This document shows, in pieces, positions 48,483 through 57,045 of a stretch of DNA of 64,000 nt (position 1 is its first letter; every line of letters begins with the position of its first letter). Where the stretch lies: the NCBI GenBank assembly GCA_001870995.2, contig MLAV02000010.1, forward strand, positions 1 to 64,000, read 5' to 3'. Origin of the DNA: Chitinophaga sp. CB10. Its GTDB lineage: Bacteria; Bacteroidota; Bacteroidia; Chitinophagales; Chitinophagaceae. The translations under genes were made by a program, and so were the position numbers. Below the pieces are notes generated by a model, which saw nothing but the letters and a program-made list of their open reading frames with translations, was not told the DNA's origin and ran no database searches.

Positions 48483-51400
48483 ATGAGTCTGCCGTCCTTA
48501 TCGCTTAAACGGCCCGTGCTGGCAATTGTGATGAATATCATTATCGTGATATTCGGTCTTGTGGGCTTTACCTTCCTGGGCGTGCGGGACTTTCCTGCCA
48601 TCGACCCGCCAATAGTGAACGTGCGCACCTCTTATGCAGGCGCCAACTCCGATATTATCGAAACGCAGATCACCGAGCCACTGGAAAAACAAATCAATGG
48701 TATCGCGGGGATCAAAAACATATCTTCCAGCAGCAGCCAGGGTAGCAGCAATATTACCGTGGAGTTTGAACTCGGCCAGGACCTGGAAGCCGCCACCAAC
48801 GACGTGCGCGACAAGGTATCCCAGGCGCAGCGCAGCCTCCCGCCAGACCTGGATGCGCCGCCGGTGGTATCCAAACAGGATGCTAACTCCGACGCCATCA
48901 TCTCCATGACGGTGCAGAGCAACACCCGCAACCAGCTGGAAGTAACGGAATACGGTACCAACGTACTCCTGGAAAAACTGCAAACCATCCCCGGCGTCAG
49001 CCAGATACAGATATGGGGCGAAAAACGCTACGCCATGCGCATCTGGATGGACCCGGCCAAACTCTCTTCGTACAGCCTCACTCCATCGGACGTGCAGGCA
49101 GCCCTCCAACGGGAAAACGTAGAGCTGCCATCCGGGAAAATCGCCGGTAACGCTACCGACTTCACCGTGCGCACCTTTGGCCGCCTCGTGAGTGAAGAAG
49201 ATTTCAATAACCTGATCATCCGCAACGTCAACGGTTCCGAAATCCGCATACGCGACATAGGCCAGGCCGTACTCGGCCCGGAAAACGAAGAAACCGTACT
49301 GAAAGAATCCGGCGTACCCATGATCGCGCTGGCGCTCATCCCGCAGCCAGGCTCCAACTACGTGGCCATTGCGGACGAGTTCTATAAAAGGTATGAACAA
49401 CTCAAACACGAAGTGCCGGAAGATATTTCCCTGAATATCGCCATGGATAACACCCGCTTCATCAAAAAATCCATCGAAGAGGTGGAGGAAACCCTGATCG
49501 TAGCGCTGGTACTCGTAATTATTATTGTGTACCTCTTCTTCCGCGACTGGCTCATGGCCTTCCGCCCGCTGATCGATATCCCCGTATCCCTCATCGGCGC
49601 TTTCTTTATTATGTACGCCTGCGGCTTTACCATCAACATCCTCACCCTGCTGGCCATCGTACTGGCTACCGGCCTCGTGGTGGACGATGGTATCGTGGTA
49701 ACGGAAAATATCTATAAGAAGATCGAGGCCGGCATGCCCCGCATGCGCGCTGCCCGGGAAGGGTCCGAAGAAATCTTTTTCGCGGTAATAGCCACGTCGA
49801 TTACGCTGGCATTCGTATTTCTGCCTATCATCTTTTTGCAGGGCTTCGTCGGCCAGCTGTTCCGGGAATTCGGTATAGTAGTGGCCGGAGCGGTATTAAT
49901 CTCCGCATTTGTATCTCTCACCCTTACCCCTGTATTAAACGTGAAACTGGGCCGGGATACCCATACCCACTCCTGGTTCTATACCAAAACAGAACCTTTC
50001 TTCCGCTGGATGGAAGATGGCTATAAAAATTCCCTGGATGCGTTTATGCGTTTCCGTTGGACGGCCGTACTCATCGTACTGGTATGTTTGGGCATGATAT
50101 ACGGACTGTTTAAAACATTGCAGTCGGAACTGGCGCCGCTGGAAGACCGCAGCTCCTTCCGCCTGTCAGTGACAGCGCCGGAAGGTACCTCCTTCGACTA
50201 CATGGATGATTATGTGGATAAACTCACGCAGTTCATGGCCGACTCCGTACCGGAGCGCAAGATCGTACTCAGCGTTACCTCTCCGGGCTTCAGCGGCGCG
50301 GGGGCGGTCAACAGCGCTTTCGTAAACGTGATGCTAACGGAGCCGACTGAACGACATCGGTCCCAGAAGGAAATCGTAAACATGGTGAACCGGAATATGA
50401 GCCGCTTCCCCACCGGTAAAGTGTTTGCCATCGAGCAGCAAACCATACAGGTGGGCCGCCGCAGCGGTTTGCCGATCGCGTTTGTACTCGAGCATATCAA
50501 CTTCGACTCCCTGGCCGCCGTACTGCCGGTGTTCATGGAAGAAGTGGGCAACAGCCCGGTATTCCAGGGTACGGACGTGGACCTGAAATTCAATAAACCG
50601 GAACTCCGCATCCATATCGATCGTAACAAGGCTACCCAACTGGGCGTATCCGTGCAGGATATTTCCCAGACGCTGCAACTCGCGCTCAGTAACCTCCGCT
50701 ATGGTTACTTTATCCGCAACGGTAAGCAATACCAGGTGATGGGCCAGGTGTTCCGCAGTGACAGGGATGACCCTATGGACCTGCAGAACCTCTACGTGCG
50801 CAACAGCCGCGGCGAAGCCATCCAGCTGGACAACGTGGTGAGCATTGAAGAGGAAACCAGTCCGCCGATCATCTACCACTTCAACCGTTTCAAATCAGCC
50901 ACCATTTCCGCGGGCCTTGCTCCCGGCAGAACCATAGGCGACGGTATCAAGGAAATGAACCGCATCTATGAGAAACTGAAAAAGGAAAATGTGCTGAACG
51001 ATAACTACAGCACCGCACTCTCCGGCGCTTCCCGCGACTATGCGGAAAGCGGCTCCAACACCATGTTTGCACTCACGCTGGCGCTGGTGCTGATTTACCT
51101 GGTACTGGCCGCGCAGTTCGAAAGCTGGGTGGACCCGCTGATCATCATGATCACCGTACCGCTGGCCTTTGCCGGCGCCTTGCTGTCGCTCTGGATATTC
51201 GGTCAAACCTGGAATATCTTCTCGCAGATCGGGGTAATCATGCTCATTGGCCTGGTAACGAAGAACGGTATCCTCATCGTGGAGTTCGCGAACCAGAAGC
51301 GGGACGAAGGGCTTGGCAAATCCGATGCGGTGGTGCTGGCATCTTCGCTGCGTTTGCGCCCGATCCTGATGACGAGCCTGGCAATGGCGCTGGGCGCGCT

Positions 51401-51602
51401 GCCCATCGCATTATCGCTCGGCGCGGCGGCTACCAGCCGTATCCCGCTCGGTATAGTGATCGTAGGTGGTATCGTGTTTTCGCTGGTACTGACCCTCTAC
51501 GTGATCCCCGCAATGTACACCTTCCTGAGCCGCCGTCGCCCCGGCAGCCAGCAGGAAACGACAGTGGAAGAAGACGAAGCCGCGATGGCCGCGCATGCAT
51601 AA
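48483..51602 (+). CDS. RND multidrug efflux pump inner-membrane protein (HAE-1 type)
   Basis: 1039 residues, twelve-helix proton-driven antiporter. The start MSLPSLSLKRPVLAIVMNI is typical. Helix-4 proton-relay acids are in GLVVDDGIVVTENIYKKIE (about residues 404-422). The second-half pattern AQFESWVDPLIIM and a helix containing IGVIMLIGLVTKNGILIVEFAN match AcrB-like pumps. Its stop region overlaps the in-frame ATG at 51595 of the TolC reading frame, though the better TolC start is 51622. Substrate unknown. Confidence 0.96.
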   Translation: MSLPSLSLKRPVLAIVMNIIIVIFGLVGFTFLGVRDFPAIDPPIVNVRTSYAGANSDIIETQITEPLEKQINGIAGIKNISSSSSQGSSNITVEFELGQDLEAATNDVRDKVSQAQRSLPPDLDAPPVVSKQDANSDAIISMTVQSNTRNQLEVTEYGTNVLLEKLQTIPGVSQIQIWGEKRYAMRIWMDPAKLSSYSLTPSDVQAALQRENVELPSGKIAGNATDFTVRTFGRLVSEEDFNNLIIRNVNGSEIRIRDIGQAVLGPENEETVLKESGVPMIALALIPQPGSNYVAIADEFYKRYEQLKHEVPEDISLNIAMDNTRFIKKSIEEVEETLIVALVLVIIIVYLFFRDWLMAFRPLIDIPVSLIGAFFIMYACGFTINILTLLAIVLATGLVVDDGIVVTENIYKKIEAGMPRMRAAREGSEEIFFAVIATSITLAFVFLPIIFLQGFVGQLFREFGIVVAGAVLISAFVSLTLTPVLNVKLGRDTHTHSWFYTKTEPFFRWMEDGYKNSLDAFMRFRWTAVLIVLVCLGMIYGLFKTLQSELAPLEDRSSFRLSVTAPEGTSFDYMDDYVDKLTQFMADSVPERKIVLSVTSPGFSGAGAVNSAFVNVMLTEPTERHRSQKEIVNMVNRNMSRFPTGKVFAIEQQTIQVGRRSGLPIAFVLEHINFDSLAAVLPVFMEEVGNSPVFQGTDVDLKFNKPELRIHIDRNKATQLGVSVQDISQTLQLALSNLRYGYFIRNGKQYQVMGQVFRSDRDDPMDLQNLYVRNSRGEAIQLDNVVSIEEETSPPIIYHFNRFKSATISAGLAPGRTIGDGIKEMNRIYEKLKKENVLNDNYSTALSGASRDYAESGSNTMFALTLALVLIYLVLAAQFESWVDPLIIMITVPLAFAGALLSLWIFGQTWNIFSQIGVIMLIGLVTKNGILIVEFANQKRDEGLGKSDAVVLASSLRLRPILMTSLAMALGALPIALSLGAAATSRIPLGIVIVGGIVFSLVLTLYVIPAMYTFLSRRRPGSQQETTVEEDEAAMAAHA

Positions 51603-51621
51603 ATTTTTCTCAGTAAATAAT

Positions 51622-52956
51622 ATGAAAAGATATATAGCTAAAATTTGTTTGTCTGTCTGCTGCCTTATCGCCTCCGCTACCGTGGCGATGGCGCAGCGGG
51701 AAGTGCTTACCCTGGAACAGGCAATAGATGTGGCGTTGAAAAACAACTACGATATCAGGCTGGCAAAAAACAGCGCGGAAGTAGCGGCTAACGATTTCGC
51801 CTATGCGAACTTTGCCTTTGCGCCCCGCCTCAATGCCACCGCCGGTACCAACTGGAGCAATACCGCGCTCAAACAGGAATTTGCCAACGGCAGCAAACGC
51901 GATACCAGCGGCATCAAAAGCCGGGTGTTAAATGCCAGCGCTACGCTGAACTGGACGCTATTTGACGGGTTGAAAATGTTTGCCACCCGGGATAAAATAG
52001 AGGCCATGAAAAACCTCGGCGAGCTGGCAATCAAAGATCAGATTCAGAATACCATCGCCACCGTCATCGGCGGGTACTACAATATTGTACAGCAAAAGCA
52101 GCAGCTGAAAGCGCTGGCCGAGCAGATGTCTATTTCCCAGGAAAGGGTTACCCTTTCGGATGCAAAATTCCAGACGGGGCTCGGGCCTAAAACGGACCTG
52201 CTGCAATCCAAGGTGGACCTGAATGCGCAGAAAGCGTTGTACCTGCGCCAGCAAACCATCATCGAGCAGAGCAAAGCCCTGCTGAACCAGCTGATGGCGG
52301 TGCCTACCAGCGCTACCTTCTACGATGTTACGGACTCTATCCCCGTTACTGCCAACATCTCCCTCGGGGAACTGCAGGAAAACGTGGCTAAGAACAATAC
52401 CAGCCTGAAAGTGCAGCAGCAAAACATCGCTATTTCAGCGCTGGCCATCAAGGAAAGCCGGGCGGATTACTTCCCGACCATCTCCTTCAATTCCGTGTAT
52501 TCGTTTAACAGGAACGTGGCCAATGCCGCTACGAACAACTTCAGCCCGAAATTCAACCGCAACAACGCTTTCAACTATGGCTTTACTGCGGCCATTCCTA
52601 TTTTCAACGGCTTCAACGTAAAACGCCAGGTGAAAAACGCGCAGCTGAATTACGACTACCAGCGGATCACCATGGAAAACGTGAAATCCCAGGTGGAAGT
52701 ATCGCTGATCAATGCGTTTAAAGATTATGAATATTATAAACAGGCGCTGGCACTGGAGGAAGAGAACCTGGAACTTGCAAAGGAAAACATGATGGTAGCT
52801 TTGGAAAGATTTAAACAAGGCGTGTCCACTACAATAGAGGTTAAACAAGCACAACAAAGCCTGGAAGACTCCTACTACCGGCTGATCCAGGCGCGTTACA
52901 ACACGAAGCTCGCGGAAACTGAATTGAGGCGGCTCAACGGGTCGATCATTCAATAG
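51622..52956 (+). CDS. TolC-family outer-membrane efflux protein
   Basis: 444 residues from the ATG at 51622 with a signal peptide (YIAKICLSVCCLIASATVAMAQ). The mature protein shows two OEP repeats: long alpha-barrel helices (for example LALEEENLELAKENMMVALERF and the preceding half) and short beta strands (TLNWTLFDGLKMF, FTAAIPIFNGFNVK). It completes the tripartite system with the adaptor and pump upstream. An ATG at 51595 gives nine extra residues that do not resemble a signal peptide. Confidence 0.94.
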   Translation: MKRYIAKICLSVCCLIASATVAMAQREVLTLEQAIDVALKNNYDIRLAKNSAEVAANDFAYANFAFAPRLNATAGTNWSNTALKQEFANGSKRDTSGIKSRVLNASATLNWTLFDGLKMFATRDKIEAMKNLGELAIKDQIQNTIATVIGGYYNIVQQKQQLKALAEQMSISQERVTLSDAKFQTGLGPKTDLLQSKVDLNAQKALYLRQQTIIEQSKALLNQLMAVPTSATFYDVTDSIPVTANISLGELQENVAKNNTSLKVQQQNIAISALAIKESRADYFPTISFNSVYSFNRNVANAATNNFSPKFNRNNAFNYGFTAAIPIFNGFNVKRQVKNAQLNYDYQRITMENVKSQVEVSLINAFKDYEYYKQALALEEENLELAKENMMVALERFKQGVSTTIEVKQAQQSLEDSYYRLIQARYNTKLAETELRRLNGSIIQ

Positions 52957-52974
52957 ACTGATTCAGTGAAAAGA

Positions 52975-53006
52975 AAAGAGCGCAATGATCGTTGCGCTCT
53001 TTTTTA
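52975..53006. terminator. Bidirectional terminator
   Basis: Stem AGAGCGCAA / TTGCGCTCT with a 6-nt loop, A-tract before and T-tract after. It lies between the efflux operon and a convergent phosphodiesterase gene. Confidence 0.88.
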
Positions 53007-53018
53007 TTTGTACTGTTG

Positions 53019-53912
53019 TTATTGATAGCTGCCCGTCAGCTGGATCAAGCGGTCAGGATAATTGGTGATAATCCCGTCTACTTTCATATCCAGCATACGT
53101 TGCAGATCGGCAGTTTCATCCACCGTCCACGGTAATACTTTTACTTTCATGGCATGCGCTTCCGCAATCAGTTCCGGCGTTACGAGCTGGAAGGCAGGAC
53201 TGTAGATATCCGGCGTGAAGCCGAGGTCCCTGATGTTCTCCGCGAAGGTTTGCTTATTGGCAATCAGCCAGGCAGTGGTTTGTTTGGGATATTTTTTATG
53301 CAGTTCCTGCAAGGTACGTTTATCGAACGACTGTATCGTTACCCGCTTAGCGATCTTCTTCTGATTAATCACTTCCATCACCAGCTTTACAAATACATCC
53401 GGGGTAGGGTTGAGGCGCCCGTCGGCCTTAGGGTCCGATTTGGTTTCCATGTTATAGTACACCGGTTTCAGGTGATGCTTTTTCACGTAGGCCTCTACGC
53501 TGTCGATCAGCTCAGACAGCAGGGGGCGGTAGGTTTTGAATTTCTGTTGCTGCGGAAACCTGTCGTAAGGTTTGGTGCCGGCATCGTATTTCCGGATGCT
53601 GTCGTACGGCATGGAATAGAGGATCAGGTCCTTTTGTTCCTCTTTGGAGATCTCCGACCCGTCCGGCTTGCGCATGAATGCGGCGGACATATACGCGTCG
53701 TGCGACACCACTACCTTATTATCCGCTGTGATGATGCAGTCCAGCTCCAGCGTGCGTGCGCCCAGCTTTACGGCATTGATCATGGCGGGGATGGTATTTT
53801 CCGGCATCAGCCCCATACCGCCGCGGTGCGCCTGCACATCGGGCTTATATTGCGCCTGCGTACCGGCAGCAGTCAGTACGGCGCCCAGTAAGAATGGTAC
53901 GAAAGTTTTCAT
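53019..53912 (-). CDS. Glycerophosphodiester phosphodiesterase family protein
   Basis: 297 residues with a signal peptide (FVPFLLGAVLTAAGTQAQ), so periplasmic. The catalytic block is AHRGGMGLMPENTIPAM (His, Arg, Glu-Asn), then LELDCIITADNKVVVSHD (Glu-x-Asp metal ligands and second catalytic His). The C-terminal motif VLPWTVDETADLQRML is typical of GDPD TIM barrels. Hydrolyses glycerophosphodiesters to glycerol-3-phosphate and an alcohol; substrate range unknown. Confidence 0.92.
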   Translation of the reverse strand: MKTFVPFLLGAVLTAAGTQAQYKPDVQAHRGGMGLMPENTIPAMINAVKLGARTLELDCIITADNKVVVSHDAYMSAAFMRKPDGSEISKEEQKDLILYSMPYDSIRKYDAGTKPYDRFPQQQKFKTYRPLLSELIDSVEAYVKKHHLKPVYYNMETKSDPKADGRLNPTPDVFVKLVMEVINQKKIAKRVTIQSFDKRTLQELHKKYPKQTTAWLIANKQTFAENIRDLGFTPDIYSPAFQLVTPELIAEAHAMKVKVLPWTVDETADLQRMLDMKVDGIITNYPDRLIQLTGSYQ

Positions 53913-54137
53913 GTAATGGCTAATTCATTGTTGTTGAATGACGAAGATACATATTTCAGGATGCGTTACTAAGCGCCGGGTGGCCATATGAAAATCATAA
54001 AAATTAATTAACGTACCCTGCCTGCGTCCCACGGTGGGTCATTTATCTGTAAAGCTATGCTGGGAGGGCATGTACTTAACATTGTTATAACATTGGGGTA
54101 GTATGTTTATACTATCCAAACACGATCCTGCGAACTT
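53913..54137. other. Divergent region with leader inverted repeat
   Basis: 225 bp between the phosphodiesterase and sigma factor genes. It includes GGTAGTAT-GTTT-ATACTATC at 54097-54116, 21 bp before the sigma factor ATG, which could be an operator or 5' leader hairpin. Confidence 0.4.
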
Positions 54138-54677
54138 ATGTCTGATAGCCCTCTACAAATCAAATTCGAACAACTCTTTGCTACCAACAAAGATAAGATC
54201 TACCGGTTTGCGCTCAAGCTTACCGGCGATGATTCGCGGGCGAAGGAAATAACCCAGCAATGCTTTATCCGCCTGTGGGAGAATATGGACAAGGTGAAGG
54301 ACGGACAGGATATATTCCCGCTCCTGTTTGTATATGTAAAAAACCTCGTGATCGATGAGGCCCGCAAGTATTACCGCGAAAAAGAGATGATCAGCAAAGC
54401 CGCCACGGAAGAGCAATCCCGGCCACAGTCGGAAGATGGCGGGGACCGTTACATGATGCGCAAAGAGTTTGACCTGCAGGTATATAAAGTGGTGGGCGCC
54501 ATGCCGGAGCAGCGCCGCCATGTATATGAGCTTAGCCGCTACCATGGCTATAACCACAAACAGATAGCCGACAAACTTTCCATTTCGGTGGCCACGGTAA
54601 AAAGTCACCTGGGCACGGCCCTGCAAACGCTGCGTGAACAATTGCAATCCCATTTCGATATCCACAATTCAAAATAA
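54138..54677 (+). CDS. ECF-type RNA polymerase sigma factor
   Basis: 179 residues. Region 2 has the helix DSRAKEITQQCFIRLWENMDKV, region 4 has YNHKQIADKLSISVATVKSHLGTALQTLRE in outline. The start ATG is preceded by an inverted repeat. The next gene is a secreted S41 protease 2 bp downstream; no FecR-type anti-sigma gene is adjacent to it, unlike the usual arrangement in this phylum. Confidence 0.94.
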   Translation: MSDSPLQIKFEQLFATNKDKIYRFALKLTGDDSRAKEITQQCFIRLWENMDKVKDGQDIFPLLFVYVKNLVIDEARKYYREKEMISKAATEEQSRPQSEDGGDRYMMRKEFDLQVYKVVGAMPEQRRHVYELSRYHGYNHKQIADKLSISVATVKSHLGTALQTLREQLQSHFDIHNSK

Positions 54678-54679
54678 TC

Positions 54680-56041
54680 ATGCGTACCCGACAACTTTTG
54701 TTTACCACCGGTATGCTGCTGCTGGCCGCCTGCCGGAAGGACGCCCCCGTAGCGCCGCCCGCTCCCACGGGGCCGGTAACGCAAGCGGAGATCAACGCCT
54801 GGATGCTGGATAGCATGCGCTACTTCTACCTCTGGAACCAGGAGCTGCCGGCCAAAGCGGATACGGACCTGCTTCCGCAGCCCTATTTTTACAGTTTGCT
54901 CCACCAGCCGGACCCGTTTTCGTACCTGTACAATCCTGACGATCCCGCTACGGTGGCCACTTCCCTGTACCGCAATTACGGGCTAGACATCAGCGTGGTG
55001 CAATTGCCGGGTACCGCTGCGCCTGTAGGCGTCGTGAAGCTGGTGGCCAGTGGCGCTACCCTCGCGAAATCTAAGTTTAGCCGTGGCAGTTATATCTCGC
55101 GCATCAATGACGTCCCCTTAACTCCTGACAATGCGGGGGAGTTAATTGCTAGGGTGTTGGGAGAAAAAAAAGGCCGCTTTACCCCCGCCACCCGTTCTAA
55201 CAACGGGTTTACCGATGAAGCTGCCGTGGAGTTAACCTTCGCTTACCCGGCCGAGTCCCCGGTAAACGTGCAACTCTTTACCGCAGCCGGTAAGAAAGTG
55301 GGCTACCTGTATTACAATACCTTCGCGGACCGGTATAATACGGACCTGATCAACATCTTCCGGAACTTCGTGAGCAACGGGGTATCGGAACTGATACTGG
55401 ACCTGCGTTATAACACCGGCGGCAGCATTGCCGCGGCCGCGTTAATGACCGCTTTAATTGCGGACGGCGTGTCCGAAGGCAGCGCATTTATCCAGTTAAG
55501 CGGCAATAACCGCCTGGGCAGTTATAAAATGACTTTCGGGGAAACGCTGGCAGTGCCGGAAAGCGGCAGCCCCATTAGCTTCAGCGCCCTGCTGCCGGCA
55601 AGGCTACGCCTGCCGCGGGTGTATGTACTTACGGGGCATCAAACCATTTCAGCGGCGGAGTTGGTGATCAATAACCTCAAGCCCTATACGAATGTGATAC
55701 AGGTGGGCGCTACTACTTACGGTAAGGACAAGGGCGCCATCGTCATCCGGGACCAGCGCAGCCCTAAACGCATCCCCTGGGTGATGCAGCCCATCACCTA
55801 CCGCCTGGCCAACGCCAATGGCCAGGGCGGTTATACAGCCGGCATTCCCCCGCAGTACGCCGTAGATGAAATGGCCGTACAGCCATTGCCTGCCATCGGC
55901 GCCGCCAGCGATGCCCTTATTGCCAAAGCGCTGGCGCTGATCAGCGGCAATGCAAGAAGCGCCGGCAGCGCGCCCTCCGTGCCGGTACTGTATGAGGCCA
56001 AACCTGTTATAAACGAAATGATTATCCCGAGAGTAAAATAA
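54680..56041 (+). CDS. S41-family peptidase lipoprotein
   Basis: 453 residues, lipobox LLLAAC at about residue 18 (LLFTTGMLLLAAC). The S41 catalytic Ser lies in LTGHQTISAAELVI and the Lys in YGKDKGAI, with a PDZ-like segment before (RGSYISRINDVPLTPDNA). C-terminal processing-type serine protease of the periplasmic or outer envelope. It starts 2 bp after the sigma factor stop, so both are translated from one mRNA. Confidence 0.9.
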   Translation: MRTRQLLFTTGMLLLAACRKDAPVAPPAPTGPVTQAEINAWMLDSMRYFYLWNQELPAKADTDLLPQPYFYSLLHQPDPFSYLYNPDDPATVATSLYRNYGLDISVVQLPGTAAPVGVVKLVASGATLAKSKFSRGSYISRINDVPLTPDNAGELIARVLGEKKGRFTPATRSNNGFTDEAAVELTFAYPAESPVNVQLFTAAGKKVGYLYYNTFADRYNTDLINIFRNFVSNGVSELILDLRYNTGGSIAAAALMTALIADGVSEGSAFIQLSGNNRLGSYKMTFGETLAVPESGSPISFSALLPARLRLPRVYVLTGHQTISAAELVINNLKPYTNVIQVGATTYGKDKGAIVIRDQRSPKRIPWVMQPITYRLANANGQGGYTAGIPPQYAVDEMAVQPLPAIGAASDALIAKALALISGNARSAGSAPSVPVLYEAKPVINEMIIPRVK

Positions 56042-56045
56042 AAAG

Positions 56046-56069
56046 AGCCGCTTCCAGAGGGAAGCGGCT
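56046..56069 (-). terminator. Terminator of the minus-strand lipoprotein gene
   Basis: A 10-bp stem (AGCCGCTTCC) with an AGAG loop. On the minus strand it is followed by TTTTTATTTT. It also lies just after the plus-strand S41 gene and may act in both directions. Confidence 0.75.
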
Positions 56070-56132
56070 GATTCCAAGGAATGCGAATTGCACACAGTAA
56101 TTCAACGATTGTCTAAGTTTTTTATAGTCGGT

Positions 56133-56867
56133 TTATTGCAGTTTAATCGTTTGTGTGATCATCGTGCCTCCATCCCCGTCGTAGATATTGGCAATAAAGT
56201 TTCCGTAGGTGGGCACATTGCTCAGTACAAACCTGTTATTGGCATTGGGAATGGCAATGGGTTTACCGGTAGCGGGGTCTATCAGTGTAAGCCAGTACTG
56301 CGTTTGCACGGAACCGGTATTGAGCTTCTGCGGCAGGATGAGTATTTCGGAGAAGAACGCTTTATTCTTCACATTTTTAATGGTAGCGATATCCGTAATG
56401 GTATTGTTGGACCTTTTCAGGTATTGCAACTGCAGGTCCACGGTATTGTATTTATAAGCGGAGCTCAGATTAAGGTATAGCATGAAAGCCAGCGTATCCT
56501 TCACGGCAGGCTTCATATCAATGAAGGTGGAGCTGCCCAGCGATGGCACTGCCAGCACGTTGAAGGTCTGGGTTGTATTGGGCTGCACATTCACGAGTGT
56601 ATCAATGATCAGCGAATCGGTACCGGCCTTGTAAAAGGCCAGCTTACCTGGCATACCGGCTTTCAGGATGGCAGTTTTACCAAGCTTGTCTGTCAGCGAG
56701 TCCAACAGCTTTCCTTCAAACTTAACGTCCATTTTGGGCGTTCCTGCCAGTTGTACCGCCACAAAACTAATCTTTCCAAAATACAGATCGGCAGGTTCAG
56801 TTCCTTTCCTACAACCGGTAACCAGTAAAAATAATACCGCAAGAAGCGCTAATGGTTTGAAACACAT
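56133..56867 (-). CDS. Lipoprotein of unknown function downstream of a TonB receptor gene
   Basis: 244 residues with lipobox LLVTGC at about residue 19, then KGTEPADLY. The mature part is beta-rich (KISFVAVQL, KLAFYKAGTDSLIIDTL, PNTTQTFNVLAVP) and resembles DUF4397-like surface lipoproteins, though the match is not certain. It is the last of the minus-strand run that begins with FecR and may be exported with the beta-helix lipoprotein upstream; a pair of terminators separates them. Confidence 0.7.
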   Translation of the reverse strand: MCFKPLALLAVLFLLVTGCRKGTEPADLYFGKISFVAVQLAGTPKMDVKFEGKLLDSLTDKLGKTAILKAGMPGKLAFYKAGTDSLIIDTLVNVQPNTTQTFNVLAVPSLGSSTFIDMKPAVKDTLAFMLYLNLSSAYKYNTVDLQLQYLKRSNNTITDIATIKNVKNKAFFSEILILPQKLNTGSVQTQYWLTLIDPATGKPIAIPNANNRFVLSNVPTYGNFIANIYDGDGGTMITQTIKLQ

Positions 56868-56889
56868 AAAAATGATTTTTTTAAAAAAT

Positions 56890-56912
56890 GGAACCGGTCA
56901 GTAACCGGCTCC
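56890..56912 (-). terminator. Second, degenerate copy of the GGAGCCGGT terminator
   Basis: GGAaCCGGT / ACCGGcTCC stem with one mismatch, T-tract on the minus strand. About 108 bp from its better copy at 56998-57020. Confidence 0.5.
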
Positions 56913-56997
56913 AGGTATTAGTATTAAGATTTTATATTAGGATCGGATAGTACCAAACACCTGTGTATGTCTATAAGACTTGCAGCTTTTTAAAAAA

Positions 56998-57020
56998 GGA
57001 GCCGGCCTTTTACCGGCTCC
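56998..57020 (-). terminator. Terminator after the beta-helix-like lipoprotein gene
   Basis: 8-bp stem GGAGCCGG / CCGGCTCC with T-tract on the minus strand (TTTTTTAAAAAG), 26 bp after the stop codon of the minus-strand gene at 57046. Confidence 0.8.
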
Positions 57021-57045
57021 CTGAAAAACCTATATCAACGAACAA

